DNA from: Chloroflexota bacterium
Lineage (GTDB): Bacteria; Chloroflexota; Anaerolineae; Ardenticatenales; Ardenticatenaceae
Direction: 5' to 3'
Assembly (NCBI GenBank): GCA_003520455.1
Contig: DOUV01000198.1
Coordinates: 1 to 6,859 of the forward strand
Length of the DNA: 6,859 bases
Under the pieces are notes generated by a model. The model was given only the letters and a program-made list of their open reading frames with translations. It was not told the DNA's origin and did no database searches. This document shows, piece by piece, positions 1 to 4,979 of the stretch; the first letter of the stretch is position 1; every line of letters starts with the position of its first letter. The translations under genes were made by a program, and so were the position numbers.

Positions 1-1
1 A

Positions 2-130
2 GCACCGGCGGGTTTGCCCTTCGGCGCCGGCAGCCCTGATTCCCGCGCCCGGCGCGGCAATTCCCGGCGGACCCGCCAAGCGGGGGGCACGCGGAACCAC
101 GACAGATTTAGAGGACGAATTGAACGATAG
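2..130 (+). CDS. Possible 3' end of an upstream gene (partial, unidentified)
   Basis: One frame is open from the left edge to a TAG at 128-130 and gives about 42 residues. They are rich in Gly, Pro, Ala and Arg, and the end is basic (RNHDRFRGRIER). Third codon positions are GC-rich over most of the stretch, as expected of a gene in this genome, but they become AT-rich in the last ten codons. The composition would fit a disordered, nucleic-acid-binding tail. No family is recognisable. A second frame is also open here and runs on into the repeats, so the choice of frame is uncertain. This may equally be non-coding DNA. Confidence 0.25.
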   Translation, partial: APAGLPFGAGSPDSRARRGNSRRTRQAGGTRNHDRFRGRIER

Positions 131-187
131 CCCGGTATCGAGCCCCGAATTCTCCACCCCGTCTGTGGACTTATGTCGCCCCTGTCC

Positions 188-325
188 AGGTGTGACGCAC
201 CTGACTCCTTCAGGTGTGTCGATCTGGAGGACCCGGCGGCTTCTCGCGCCCAACATAGGTGCGACGCACCTGACTCCCTCAGATGTGTCGATCTGGAGGA
301 CCCCGCGGCTTCTCGCGCCCAACAA
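188..325. repeat. Two tandem 69-bp repeat units, each with a palindromic core
   Basis: Unit 1 is 188-256 and unit 2 is 257-325; they differ at only a few positions. Each starts with a core palindrome, AGGTGTGACGCACCT in unit 1 and AGGTGCGACGCACCT in unit 2. In unit 1, GACGCACCTGA (194-204) can pair with TCAGGTGTGTC (210-220) across a 5-base loop, with one G-U pair. In unit 2 the right arm (279-289) has an additional mismatch. The rest of the unit (GATCTGGAGGACC, then CGGCTTCTCGCGCCCAACA) is conserved between copies but forms no obvious structure. The core recurs at 337-351, 2645-2659, 2726-2740 and 4947-4979, so this is a dispersed family that has been locally duplicated here. Confidence 0.9.
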
Positions 326-336
326 CCCAGGATCAC

Positions 337-351
337 AGGTGCGACGCACCT
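337..351. repeat. Palindromic core AGGTGCGACGCACCT, single copy
   Basis: This is a perfect 7-bp-arm inverted repeat around a central A. It is identical to the core at 257-271 but lacks the remainder of the 69-bp unit. It ends 46 bp before the -35 element of the following promoter, so it does not overlap that promoter. Confidence 0.9.
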
Positions 352-397
352 CGAACGCCCGACTTTTGCGAAGTCCTGTCCGTCCTTGTGAGGGGAC

Positions 398-426
398 TTG
401 CGCGGCGCAACCCTGGATGCTACAAT
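398..426 (+). promoter_or_regulatory. Sigma-70-type promoter of the helix-turn-helix gene
   Basis: The -35 element is TTGCGC (398-403), followed by a 17-base spacer and the -10 element TACAAT (421-426). TG at 418-419 makes the -10 of the extended type. Transcription would begin near 433, giving a leader of about 30 bases. The -35 matches the consensus only in its TTG. The extended -10 and exact spacing carry the call. Confidence 0.6.
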
Positions 427-450
427 CGGTACACAAGTTTGCCCAGATTT

Positions 451-464
451 AGGAGGCACATGTG
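451..464 (+). promoter_or_regulatory. Ribosome binding site that decides a GTG start
   Basis: AGGAGG (451-456) lies five bases before GTG at 462, which is good spacing. An overlapping ATG at 460-462 has only a three-base spacer and is followed at once by TGA (463-465), so it cannot start the gene. The GTG is therefore taken as the start. Confidence 0.8.
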
Positions 465-1085
465 ACGCAGGAAGAGTGGCTCTCGCTCAGTGAGGCCAGT
501 GCGTTGCTAGGGGTGCATCCCTCGACTCTCCGGCGTTGGAGCGACCAGGGCGAAATTGAATCCACTCGCACGAGTGGCGGCCACCGTCGCTTTACCCGCG
601 GCGCGGTCGAACAGTATCTCAGGGGGCAGCAACTGCCCGAGAGAGCTGAGCCGGCCCCCAAGGGGCAGATCACCCCATCGACCACAACTGACATGAGCCA
701 GGCCTGGCGTGATTCGTTCCCGGCCGAGCATCGCGAGGCGGTGCGCCACCTGGGACAACGACTGTTGGGATTGATGCTCCAATACCTCACCCGGCAGAAC
801 GAGGACGAGCGTTTCCTGCAAGAGAGCCGGGCCATCGGGCGCCGCTATGGTGCCGAGATCGCGAAAGCGGGCCTGGCCATGCTCCAGGTGGTCGAGGCCT
901 TTCTCTACTTCCGCAGCCAGTTCACCGACATGGCCCTTGCCCTGCCCGCGTTCCCCCGCCCGGGGGATGAAGCCGAGAGCCGCCGCCTCCACGGCCGGGT
1001 TGACCGCTTCATGAATGAGGTTCTCTTGGGCACGATCGAGGGCTGGGAGTTGGGCACCGGCGGGCGTGTTCTGACGCTCGGGTAG
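462..1085 (+). CDS. MerR/excisionase-type helix-turn-helix protein with RsbRD-like C-terminal domain
   Basis: This is a predicted cytoplasmic DNA-binding regulator of 207 aa. Residues 5-54 form a MerR/HTH_17 (BldC-like) domain: WLSLSEASALLGVHPSTLRRW holds the helix-turn-helix, and SGGHRRF (38-44) is the wing with its conserved HRR. A Pro/Ser/Thr-rich linker covers about 57-80. Residues about 85-200 are helical, with GRRYGAEIAKAGLAMLQVVEAFLYFR (126-151) and RFMNEVLLGTIEGWE (182-196). By eye these resemble the N-terminal domain of RsbT co-antagonist (RsbRD) proteins, a globin-like sensory or dimerisation fold; that match is inference. The effector dimerisation helix and Cys ligands of classical MerR metal sensors are absent. 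The gene has its own promoter and converges on the next gene with a 9-bp gap. Its target is unknown; autoregulation through the repeats or the dyad upstream is possible but not shown. Confidence 0.85.
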   Translation: MTQEEWLSLSEASALLGVHPSTLRRWSDQGEIESTRTSGGHRRFTRGAVEQYLRGQQLPERAEPAPKGQITPSTTTDMSQAWRDSFPAEHREAVRHLGQRLLGLMLQYLTRQNEDERFLQESRAIGRRYGAEIAKAGLAMLQVVEAFLYFRSQFTDMALALPAFPRPGDEAESRRLHGRVDRFMNEVLLGTIEGWELGTGGRVLTLG

Positions 1086-1094
1086 CTCGACGAG
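1086..1094. other. 9-bp convergent junction, itself a mini palindrome
   Basis: Only CTCGACGAG separates the TAG of the plus-strand regulator from the stop of the minus-strand membrane protein gene. It is a 4-bp-arm inverted repeat around an A. It is too short to be a terminator and has no T-run, so the two transcripts probably overlap at their 3' ends. Confidence 0.6.
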
Positions 1095-1763
1095 TCACGC
1101 CGCTTTCCGCTCCGCCTGGGCGCTGCCACGCTCAGCATTTCCCCCAGAGCCTCCGAAGTAACGCAGCATCGGTTGCACGATCGGCCCGATACTGAAGGCG
1201 AAGGCCAACGTGCCCACGCCGACCGTCCCCCCCAGCATCCAGCCGACCACCAGAACGGTGACCTCGAGTGCGGTTCGCATCCCGCGGATGCTGTGGCCGG
1301 TCCGCTCGTGCAATCCAAGCATCAGACCATCGCGCGGGCCGGCACCGAAGCACGCGCTGAGGTACATGCCGCTCCCCACGCCGCTGGTGACGATCCCCGC
1401 GATCATCCAGAGCACGCGCGTGACAAGCAGGTGGGGCGTGGCGAGCCGCGCGAGCGCCGCGTTGGTGACGAGGCCAATCAGGAGAATGTTCAGCAGGGTC
1501 CCCAGACCGAGCTGCTGGTGGAGCGGGATCCAGCCGAGCAACACCAGCACTCCGGTCAAGATGCCAACAGTCCCAATCTTCAGACCGGTGTGTCGAGAGA
1601 TACCCTGGTGGAAGACATCCCAGGGGCCCAGTCCCATCTCGCTGCGTACCATGATGGCGATGCCGAGACCAAACAGGGCCAGTCCGGCGAAGAAGAGAAT
1701 CCAGCGGCGGACCAGGTGGGGAATCGTCGCAAGCGTGGGTTCTGGCGGCATCGTGAAATTCAT
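1095..1763 (-). CDS. YczE-family (COG2364) integral membrane protein
   Basis: This 222-aa polytopic membrane protein belongs to the YczE/YyaS type. No reaction or substrate is firmly established for the family, so none is assigned. Hydrophobic segments lie near residues 21-39, 63-80, 88-106, 114-136, 165-181 and 183-201. Family signatures are visible in two related halves: SEMGLGPWDVFHQGIS (41-56) after the first segment, and FGAGPRDGLMLGLHERTGHS (139-158) after the fourth. The segment LGGTVGVGTL (177-186) is also typical. The tail (204-222) is hydrophilic and charged. The ATG at 1763 has GGAG (1772-1775) eight bases upstream; a second ATG four codons in is possible. The gene lies 166 bp downstream of the peroxiredoxin gene on the same strand with no clear terminator between, so co-transcription is plausible. 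Its start overlaps the stop of a possible 35-codon ORF. Confidence 0.85.
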   Translation of the reverse strand: MNFTMPPEPTLATIPHLVRRWILFFAGLALFGLGIAIMVRSEMGLGPWDVFHQGISRHTGLKIGTVGILTGVLVLLGWIPLHQQLGLGTLLNILLIGLVTNAALARLATPHLLVTRVLWMIAGIVTSGVGSGMYLSACFGAGPRDGLMLGLHERTGHSIRGMRTALEVTVLVVGWMLGGTVGVGTLAFAFSIGPIVQPMLRYFGGSGGNAERGSAQAERKAA

Positions 1764-1867
1764 AGCGGCGACTCCGCGAGTGAGAAGCGACAGACGGGCG
1801 CCCGATTGAACAGGGCGATCCCGGCGCCGCCGGCGACGAGGCCGAGAAGGATGGTGCTGCGAATCAC
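1760..1867 (-). CDS. Possible small hydrophobic protein coupled to the YczE-like gene
   Basis: This is a candidate 35-residue ORF starting at a GTG (1867). It has one basic residue followed by a hydrophobic run, STILLGLVAGGAGIALF (residues 4-20), then a short polar tail. The run is long enough for one membrane segment. Its TGA overlaps the ATG of the membrane protein gene (ATGA), the usual geometry of translational coupling. GAGAGG (1872-1877) precedes the GTG with a short three-base spacer. Against it, open frames of this length are common by chance at this GC content, and no homologue is recognised. It could also be simply the leader of the downstream gene. Confidence 0.27.
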   Translation of the reverse strand: MIRSTILLGLVAGGAGIALFNRAPVCRFSLAESPL

Positions 1868-1929
1868 GCCCCTCTCACACAGAGCCCCGGCTGCGCTAGC
1901 CAGGCACTCTCGTCGCCGGCGGCCGAAGG

Positions 1930-2409
1930 TTAGCCGAGAGCTTCCAGGGCTTCGGGAGCGCTCTCTTTAGGAGCCACCTTATAGTCCACATCGACGATCG
2001 TCCCGGTCTCATCGATGATGAACTGGGAGCGATTGATCCCCATGTACGTTCGCCCGTACATAGAATTCTCGCCCCACACACCGTAGCGCTCGGCGACCGC
2101 ATGGTCCTCATCGGAGAGCAACGGGAAGTTGAGGTTCTCCTTCTGCTTAAACTTCACCAAATCCTTCACCGGATCAGGGCTGACCCCCAGAACCACCGCG
2201 CCCTTGGCCTCAATCTGCGGCATGGCGTCGCGAAAGGCGCAGGCCTGGACCGTGCAGCCGGAGGTCATGGCTTTGGGGTAGAAATAGAGAATCACGCGCT
2301 TGCCGCGCAGATCGCTCAGGCGGACGATCTCCCCGCTGTCGCTCGGGAGCGCGAAATCTGGGGCGGGCTGACCGGGGTGCGGCACACCAGCAGGCAGTTC
2401 AGCAGACAT
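1930..2409 (-). CDS. bcp: Thiol peroxidase, Bcp/PrxQ-type peroxiredoxin
   Basis: This is a cytoplasmic peroxiredoxin of 159 aa, the normal length for Bcp. It reduces hydrogen peroxide and organic hydroperoxides at the expense of thioredoxin or similar thiols. The AhpC/TSA thioredoxin fold spans nearly the whole chain. The peroxidatic cysteine is C52 in TSGCTVQAC, and the resolving cysteine is C57 five residues on, as in E. coli Bcp (atypical 2-Cys type). FYPKAMTSGCTVQACAFRD, NFPLLSDEDH and YGVWGE closely match the E. coli protein from memory. The Thr (T49) and the later Arg (NRSQFIID, near 128) expected at the active site are present. The ATG at 2409 is chosen because AAAGGAG lies five bases upstream. 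A longer in-frame reading would extend through the ribosome binding site and promoter region. Two candidate promoters lie upstream, one containing an inverted repeat. Confidence 0.95.
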   Translation of the reverse strand: MSAELPAGVPHPGQPAPDFALPSDSGEIVRLSDLRGKRVILYFYPKAMTSGCTVQACAFRDAMPQIEAKGAVVLGVSPDPVKDLVKFKQKENLNFPLLSDEDHAVAERYGVWGENSMYGRTYMGINRSQFIIDETGTIVDVDYKVAPKESAPEALEALG

Positions 2410-2528
2410 GAAGACTCCTTTCTTCACACTGGTCGATCCCCGATACTGGCCAACGAGTTGCAGGACCTCCGCGGTTTCACTGACAACCTGCGCAGCCGGA
2501 CCGCAGACCAGCGTGAGGGTGGTGGAAA

Positions 2529-2558
2529 ACCATAGGCGGCCATTGGCCGCTATGCCAA
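2529..2558 (-). promoter_or_regulatory. Candidate bcp promoter (proximal) with an inverted repeat over it
   Basis: Read on the minus strand, TTGGCA (2553-2558) and TATGGT (2529-2534) are separated by 18 bases. An inverted repeat, plus-strand positions 2531-2554, fills the spacer and overlaps both elements. Its arms are CATAG(G)CGGCCA and TGGCCGCTATG, 11 bp each with one bulged G. The position suits a repressor or activator site. No known operator consensus is recognised. Confidence 0.4.
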
Positions 2559-2581
2559 CCACCGTACAACTTGTTCTATCA

Positions 2582-2610
2582 GTTATACCCGAGCAGTGTG
2601 AACACGCCAA
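2582..2610 (-). promoter_or_regulatory. Candidate bcp promoter (distal)
   Basis: On the minus strand, TTGGCG (2605-2610), a 17-base spacer and TATAAC (2582-2587) form a good sigma-70-type promoter. Its transcript would have a leader of about 165 bases and would include the inverted repeat at 2531-2554 as RNA. Confidence 0.45.
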
Positions 2611-2644
2611 GCCGGCGCTGATTCGTCCCATGACGAGCGCATAG

Positions 2645-2740
2645 AAGTGCGACGCACCTCGCCACCTCCGAAGCCCCCGCCCGCGAGACTCTGCCGCTCA
2701 CAGCGACCCCGCCGCGCAAAATGGCAGGTGCGTCGCACCG
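2645..2740. repeat. Inverted pair of palindromic cores around 66 bp
   Basis: GTGCGACGCACCT (2647-2659) and AGGTGCGTCGCAC (2726-2738) are exact reverse complements, 13 bp each. Each is also close to self-palindromic, and together they bracket 66 bp of unique sequence. The interior codes for nothing recognisable. The flanks show no obvious target-site duplication, so there is no positive evidence for a mobile element. The pair belongs to the same family as the repeats at 188-351 and 4947-4979. Confidence 0.85.
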
Positions 2741-2779
2741 CCTCCTCCCGACGTTAGAGCGGTTCCAAACGAGAAGCAG

Positions 2780-2808
2780 TTGCCCATCCGGCCGCTTTCT
2801 CTTATGAT
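2780..2808 (+). promoter_or_regulatory. Sigma-70-type promoter of mdh
   Basis: TTGCCC (2780-2785), a 17-base spacer and TATGAT (2803-2808) match the consensus at four and five positions. The leader would be about 80 bases, ending in GGAGG (2883-2887) seven bases before the mdh ATG. Confidence 0.6.
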
Positions 2809-2894
2809 AGCTTCGACGACAACCGCCGCAGTCACCACTTCGGGTCCTCCTGGCGCTCTCCGCGCCGAGGCCATTGTTTCTTGGAGGTTCAACG

Positions 2895-3881
2895 ATGAAA
2901 GCTCCGCTTCGCATCACTGTGACCGGCGCAGCCGGTAACATCGGCTACGCCCTCGTCTTTCGCCTGGCCGCCGGGGATGCGTTTGGCCCCGATCAGCCGG
3001 TTATCCTGCAGATGCTCGAGATTCCACCCGTCATGCGAGCCCTCGAAGGCGTGGCGATGGAGCTTGAGGATTGCGCCTTTCCGCTGCTGCAGGACATGGT
3101 CCTGACAGACGATCCCAGCGTCGCCTTCACAGGAACCAACTGGGGGCTCCTGGTCGGTTCCAAGCCCCGCAGCAAGGGGATGGAACGCAAAGATCTGATC
3201 CGCGACAACGGCCCGATCTTTACGACCCAAGGCAAGGCCATCAACAGTCACGCCGCGGACGACGTCCACATCCTGGTGGTCGGGAACCCGGCTAACACCA
3301 ACTGCCTGATCGCTCTGAACAACGCTCCCGACGTTCCGCGCGAGCGTTTCACCGCCATGACCCGGCTCGACCACAACCGTGCGGTCAACCAGGTGGCCAG
3401 GAAGGCCGGCGTCCCGGTGACGGATGTCAAGCGGGTCACAATCTGGGGCAACCACTCGAACACCCAGTACCCCGATGTGCGCCACGCCACGATCAATGGC
3501 CGGCCCGCGCCGGAGATCATCGACGACCGGGCCTGGATTCGCGAGGTCTTCATCCCTCTGGTCCAGACACGTGGCGCTGCCGTCATCGAGGCGCGGGGCC
3601 AGTCCAGCGCCGCGAGCGCCGCGAACGCCGCGATTGACCATGTCCGCACCTGGGCCTTCGGGACCGAGCCCGACAACTGGGTGAGCATGGCGGTCCCCTC
3701 CCAGTTTGGTGAGTACGGCATCCCCGAGAATTTGATCTTCTCCTACCCGGTCCGCTGTGCGAACGGTCGCTACGAGGTGGTCAACGGGCTCGAATTCGAC
3801 GACTTCGGGCGGCAGAAGCTCCAGGTCACAACCAACGAACTGCTCGAGGAGCGTGCCGTGGTGCAGGATCTGCTCGGGTAG
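2895..3881 (+). CDS. mdh: NAD-dependent malate dehydrogenase (Thermus/cytosolic-type, MDH type 2)
   Basis: This enzyme of 328 aa interconverts malate and oxaloacetate with NAD(H) in the TCA cycle in the cytoplasm, usually as a dimer. The Rossmann nucleotide loop is [11 protein letters not shown] (10-20). E42 in LQMLEIP sits at the end of the second strand, where an acidic residue favours NAD over NADP. The catalytic pair is D159 (TRLDHNRA, 156-163) and H187 (WGNHSNT, 184-190). Substrate arginines are R92 and R98 in the mobile loop (PRSKGMER) and R162. [27 protein letters not shown] and [13 protein letters not shown] are family signatures close to the Thermus enzyme. The loop starts GSKPR where GA-PR is usual, a small change at position 89. 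The ATG at 2895 is preferred over a TTG 21 bases earlier because GGAGG lies seven bases upstream of it. The gene stands alone, with its own promoter and terminator. Confidence 0.97.
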   Translation: MKAPLRITVTGAAGNIGYALVFRLAAGDAFGPDQPVILQMLEIPPVMRALEGVAMELEDCAFPLLQDMVLTDDPSVAFTGTNWGLLVGSKPRSKGMERKDLIRDNGPIFTTQGKAINSHAADDVHILVVGNPANTNCLIALNNAPDVPRERFTAMTRLDHNRAVNQVARKAGVPVTDVKRVTIWGNHSNTQYPDVRHATINGRPAPEIIDDRAWIREVFIPLVQTRGAAVIEARGQSSAASAANAAIDHVRTWAFGTEPDNWVSMAVPSQFGEYGIPENLIFSYPVRCANGRYEVVNGLEFDDFGRQKLQVTTNELLEERAVVQDLLG

Positions 3882-3926
3882 TGGCCCTCCGCCGGGACCA
3901 TGCTCCGGGAGTAACCGGCAATGGCG

Positions 3927-3965
3927 CAGCGCCCAGAGTTTCCTCTGGGCGCTGTTGATTTCTCC
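3927..3965 (+). terminator. Rho-independent terminator of mdh, shared with the convergent gene
   Basis: CAGCGCCCAGAG (3927-3938) and CTCTGGGCGCTG (3943-3954) form a perfect 12-bp stem with a TTTC loop. The plus strand continues TTGATTTCT, a moderate U-tract, 45 bases after the mdh stop. On the minus strand the same stem lies 28 bases beyond the sulfurtransferase stop but has no U-tract. It would act there mainly as a 3'-end stabiliser or weak terminator. Confidence 0.75.
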
Positions 3966-3982
3966 AGCATCGAAGGCCGAGT

Positions 3983-4870
3983 TCAGGGCTCGGGACCGGT
4001 GACAAGGGGCCGGTTCGGGTCGTTGCCCCACTCGTTCCACGAACCGTCGTAAATCACGGTACCGGGCAGCCCCGCCAACTCCAGCCCGAGCATGATCACG
4101 GTCGCGGATACGCCCCCGTTACAGTAAGCCACGACCTCCCCTGGCGGGACGTTCGGGTCGAGGCCCGCCCCAGCCAGAACGGCCCGCAGCGCCTCCGGCG
4201 ACGCGAAGGTGTTGTACTCGCCACTGGCCAGGCGGCGGTAGTAGAGATTGCGGGCGCCAGGAATGTGCCCTCCGCGCGTCGCCCGTGAGAGTTCCCCCTC
4301 ATATTCGGACGGCTGGCGCGCGTCGATCACCACCCCGCCCCGCTGAAGTGCCGCCAGCACCTCGTCGGCCGTGCGGCGCAACTCTGGACGCGGCCGGGGC
4401 GTGAAGGTCGCGGGCGGGTACGTCGGGATCTCACACGAGAGCGGCCGTCCTTCGGCCACCCACTTCGGCCAGCCGCCGTCGAGCACACGCGCCACGTCGT
4501 GGCCGTAGTAGCGCAGCGTCCAGAGCAGGCGCCCGGCGAAGGCCGAGTAGTAGTCGTCGTAGGCCACCACGACAGTGTCGTCGCCGATGCCCAGCGCGCT
4601 CATGAGGGCGGCGTAGCGCTCCGGCGGTGCCACTTGCACCGGCACCGGATCATCCGGGTCGATGATATCGGCCGTCCAATCCACGAAGACGGCGCCCGGA
4701 ATGTGGCCAACCTCGTATTCCTCGCGCTTGGGAAAATAGTGCGGCTTGGGCTCTTCTGGTGGCAAGACCTTCCCTCGAATGTCCACAACGCGGACACGTG
4801 GATCATCCAAATGATCGGCCAACCACCCGGTTGAAACCAGCGGCCCGGGCGGAAGATCGAGGGTAGACAT
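3983..4870 (-). CDS. Two-domain rhodanese-type sulfurtransferase
   Basis: This sulfurtransferase of 295 aa moves a sulfane sulfur from thiosulfate or 3-mercaptopyruvate to cyanide or a thiol acceptor through a cysteine persulfide. Two rhodanese domains are visible: about 8-142 (VRVVDIRG, GHIPGAVFVDW, VVAYDDYYS, VLDGGWPKW) and about 165-290 (VVIDARQPSEYEG, GGHIPGARNLYY, VAYCNGGVSAT, IYDGSWNEW). Only the second is catalytic, with C250 in CNGGVSA; the equivalent position in the first is an aspartate (D105). The loop is nearer the CGSGVTA of mercaptopyruvate sulfurtransferases than the CRKGVT of classical rhodaneses, but substrate cannot be settled from this. There is no signal peptide, so it is cytoplasmic. 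AAGGGGG lies eight bases before the ATG at 4870. The gene is monocistronic and converges on mdh. Confidence 0.93.
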   Translation of the reverse strand: MSTLDLPPGPLVSTGWLADHLDDPRVRVVDIRGKVLPPEEPKPHYFPKREEYEVGHIPGAVFVDWTADIIDPDDPVPVQVAPPERYAALMSALGIGDDTVVVAYDDYYSAFAGRLLWTLRYYGHDVARVLDGGWPKWVAEGRPLSCEIPTYPPATFTPRPRPELRRTADEVLAALQRGGVVIDARQPSEYEGELSRATRGGHIPGARNLYYRRLASGEYNTFASPEALRAVLAGAGLDPNVPPGEVVAYCNGGVSATVIMLGLELAGLPGTVIYDGSWNEWGNDPNRPLVTGPEP

Positions 4871-4898
4871 GACGGCATCCCCCTTCAAAGTTTGGGCG

Positions 4899-4927
4899 GT
4901 TATAGCTTAAAAAAGATCGCTCACATT
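4899..4927 (-). promoter_or_regulatory. Weak candidate promoter of the sulfurtransferase gene
   Basis: On the minus strand a -10-like TATAAC (4899-4904) lies 28 bases before the start codon, next to a run of six T. The matching -35 region (around 4921-4927, AATGTGA) is poor. The AT-rich patch stands out in otherwise GC-rich DNA, which supports a promoter, but the exact elements are uncertain. Confidence 0.35.
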
Positions 4928-4946
4928 GGAGTCGCATGCGCGGATC

Positions 4947-4979
4947 AGGTGCGACGCACTTCCGAAGTGCGTCGCACCT
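4947..4979. repeat. Perfect 33-bp palindrome of the GTGCGACGCAC family
   Basis: AGGTGCGACGCACTTC (4947-4962) and GAAGTGCGTCGCACCT (4964-4979) are exact reverse complements around one base. The structure amounts to two inverted cores joined by a short centre. This is the most perfect example in the window. It lies 76 bp upstream of the sulfurtransferase start and about 20 bp beyond its candidate -35 region. No U-tract follows on either strand, so it is not a standard terminator. Confidence 0.92.

Larger units (their letters stand above)
131..397. other. Repeat-bearing intergenic region upstream of the helix-turn-helix gene
   Basis: No credible gene lies here. One frame stays open to 452, but this is partly trivial because the tandem unit is 69 bp (23 codons) and cannot shift the frame. 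There is also no ribosome binding site and its peptide is low-grade. The stretch holds two tandem 69-bp units and a third isolated palindrome, then about 45 bp of unique sequence before the promoter of the next gene. Within that unique part, AAGTCC (371-376) and GGACTT (394-399) form a spaced inverted repeat. Its right arm touches the -35 element, so it is a possible operator. This last point is inference only. Confidence 0.6.
2410..2894. other. Divergent bcp / mdh intergenic region (485 bp)
   Basis: No gene is supported here. The left half holds the bcp ribosome binding site and two candidate minus-strand promoters. The middle holds an inverted pair of palindromic repeats (2645-2740). The right part holds the mdh promoter and ribosome binding site. 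About 110 bp between the inner bcp promoter and the bcp start (2420-2525) would be a long leader; I see no riboswitch class in it. Confidence 0.6.

Noticed and set aside
188..351. CRISPR array
   Set aside because: There are only two long tandem units and one isolated core, with no short repeats alternating with unique spacers of equal length, and no cas genes.
120..452. Open frame through the tandem repeats upstream of the regulator
   Set aside because: It starts at a TTG without ribosome binding site and owes its length to a 69-bp repeat that cannot shift the frame. The peptide is simply the repeat translated, and it overlaps the promoter of the next gene.
1173..1970. 265-codon open frame on the plus strand opposite the YczE-like gene
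   Set aside because: It is a mirror of the real minus-strand gene in GC-rich DNA. The peptide is His/Arg/Gln/Pro-rich with no family motif, whereas the minus strand encodes clear membrane segments and family signatures.
2410..2631. 74-residue N-terminal extension of the peroxiredoxin
   Set aside because: It would run through the ribosome binding site and a candidate promoter with inverted repeat. The protein is full-length for its family when started at 2409.
2889..4040. 383-codon open frame opposite mdh
   Set aside because: It is antisense to a strongly supported malate dehydrogenase, runs through the terminator hairpin and has a low-complexity composition. It is a high-GC shadow.
4871..4888. 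TTG start six codons upstream of the sulfurtransferase ATG
   Set aside because: The TTG and the following codons cover the AAGGGGG ribosome binding site that is well spaced for the ATG at 4870.
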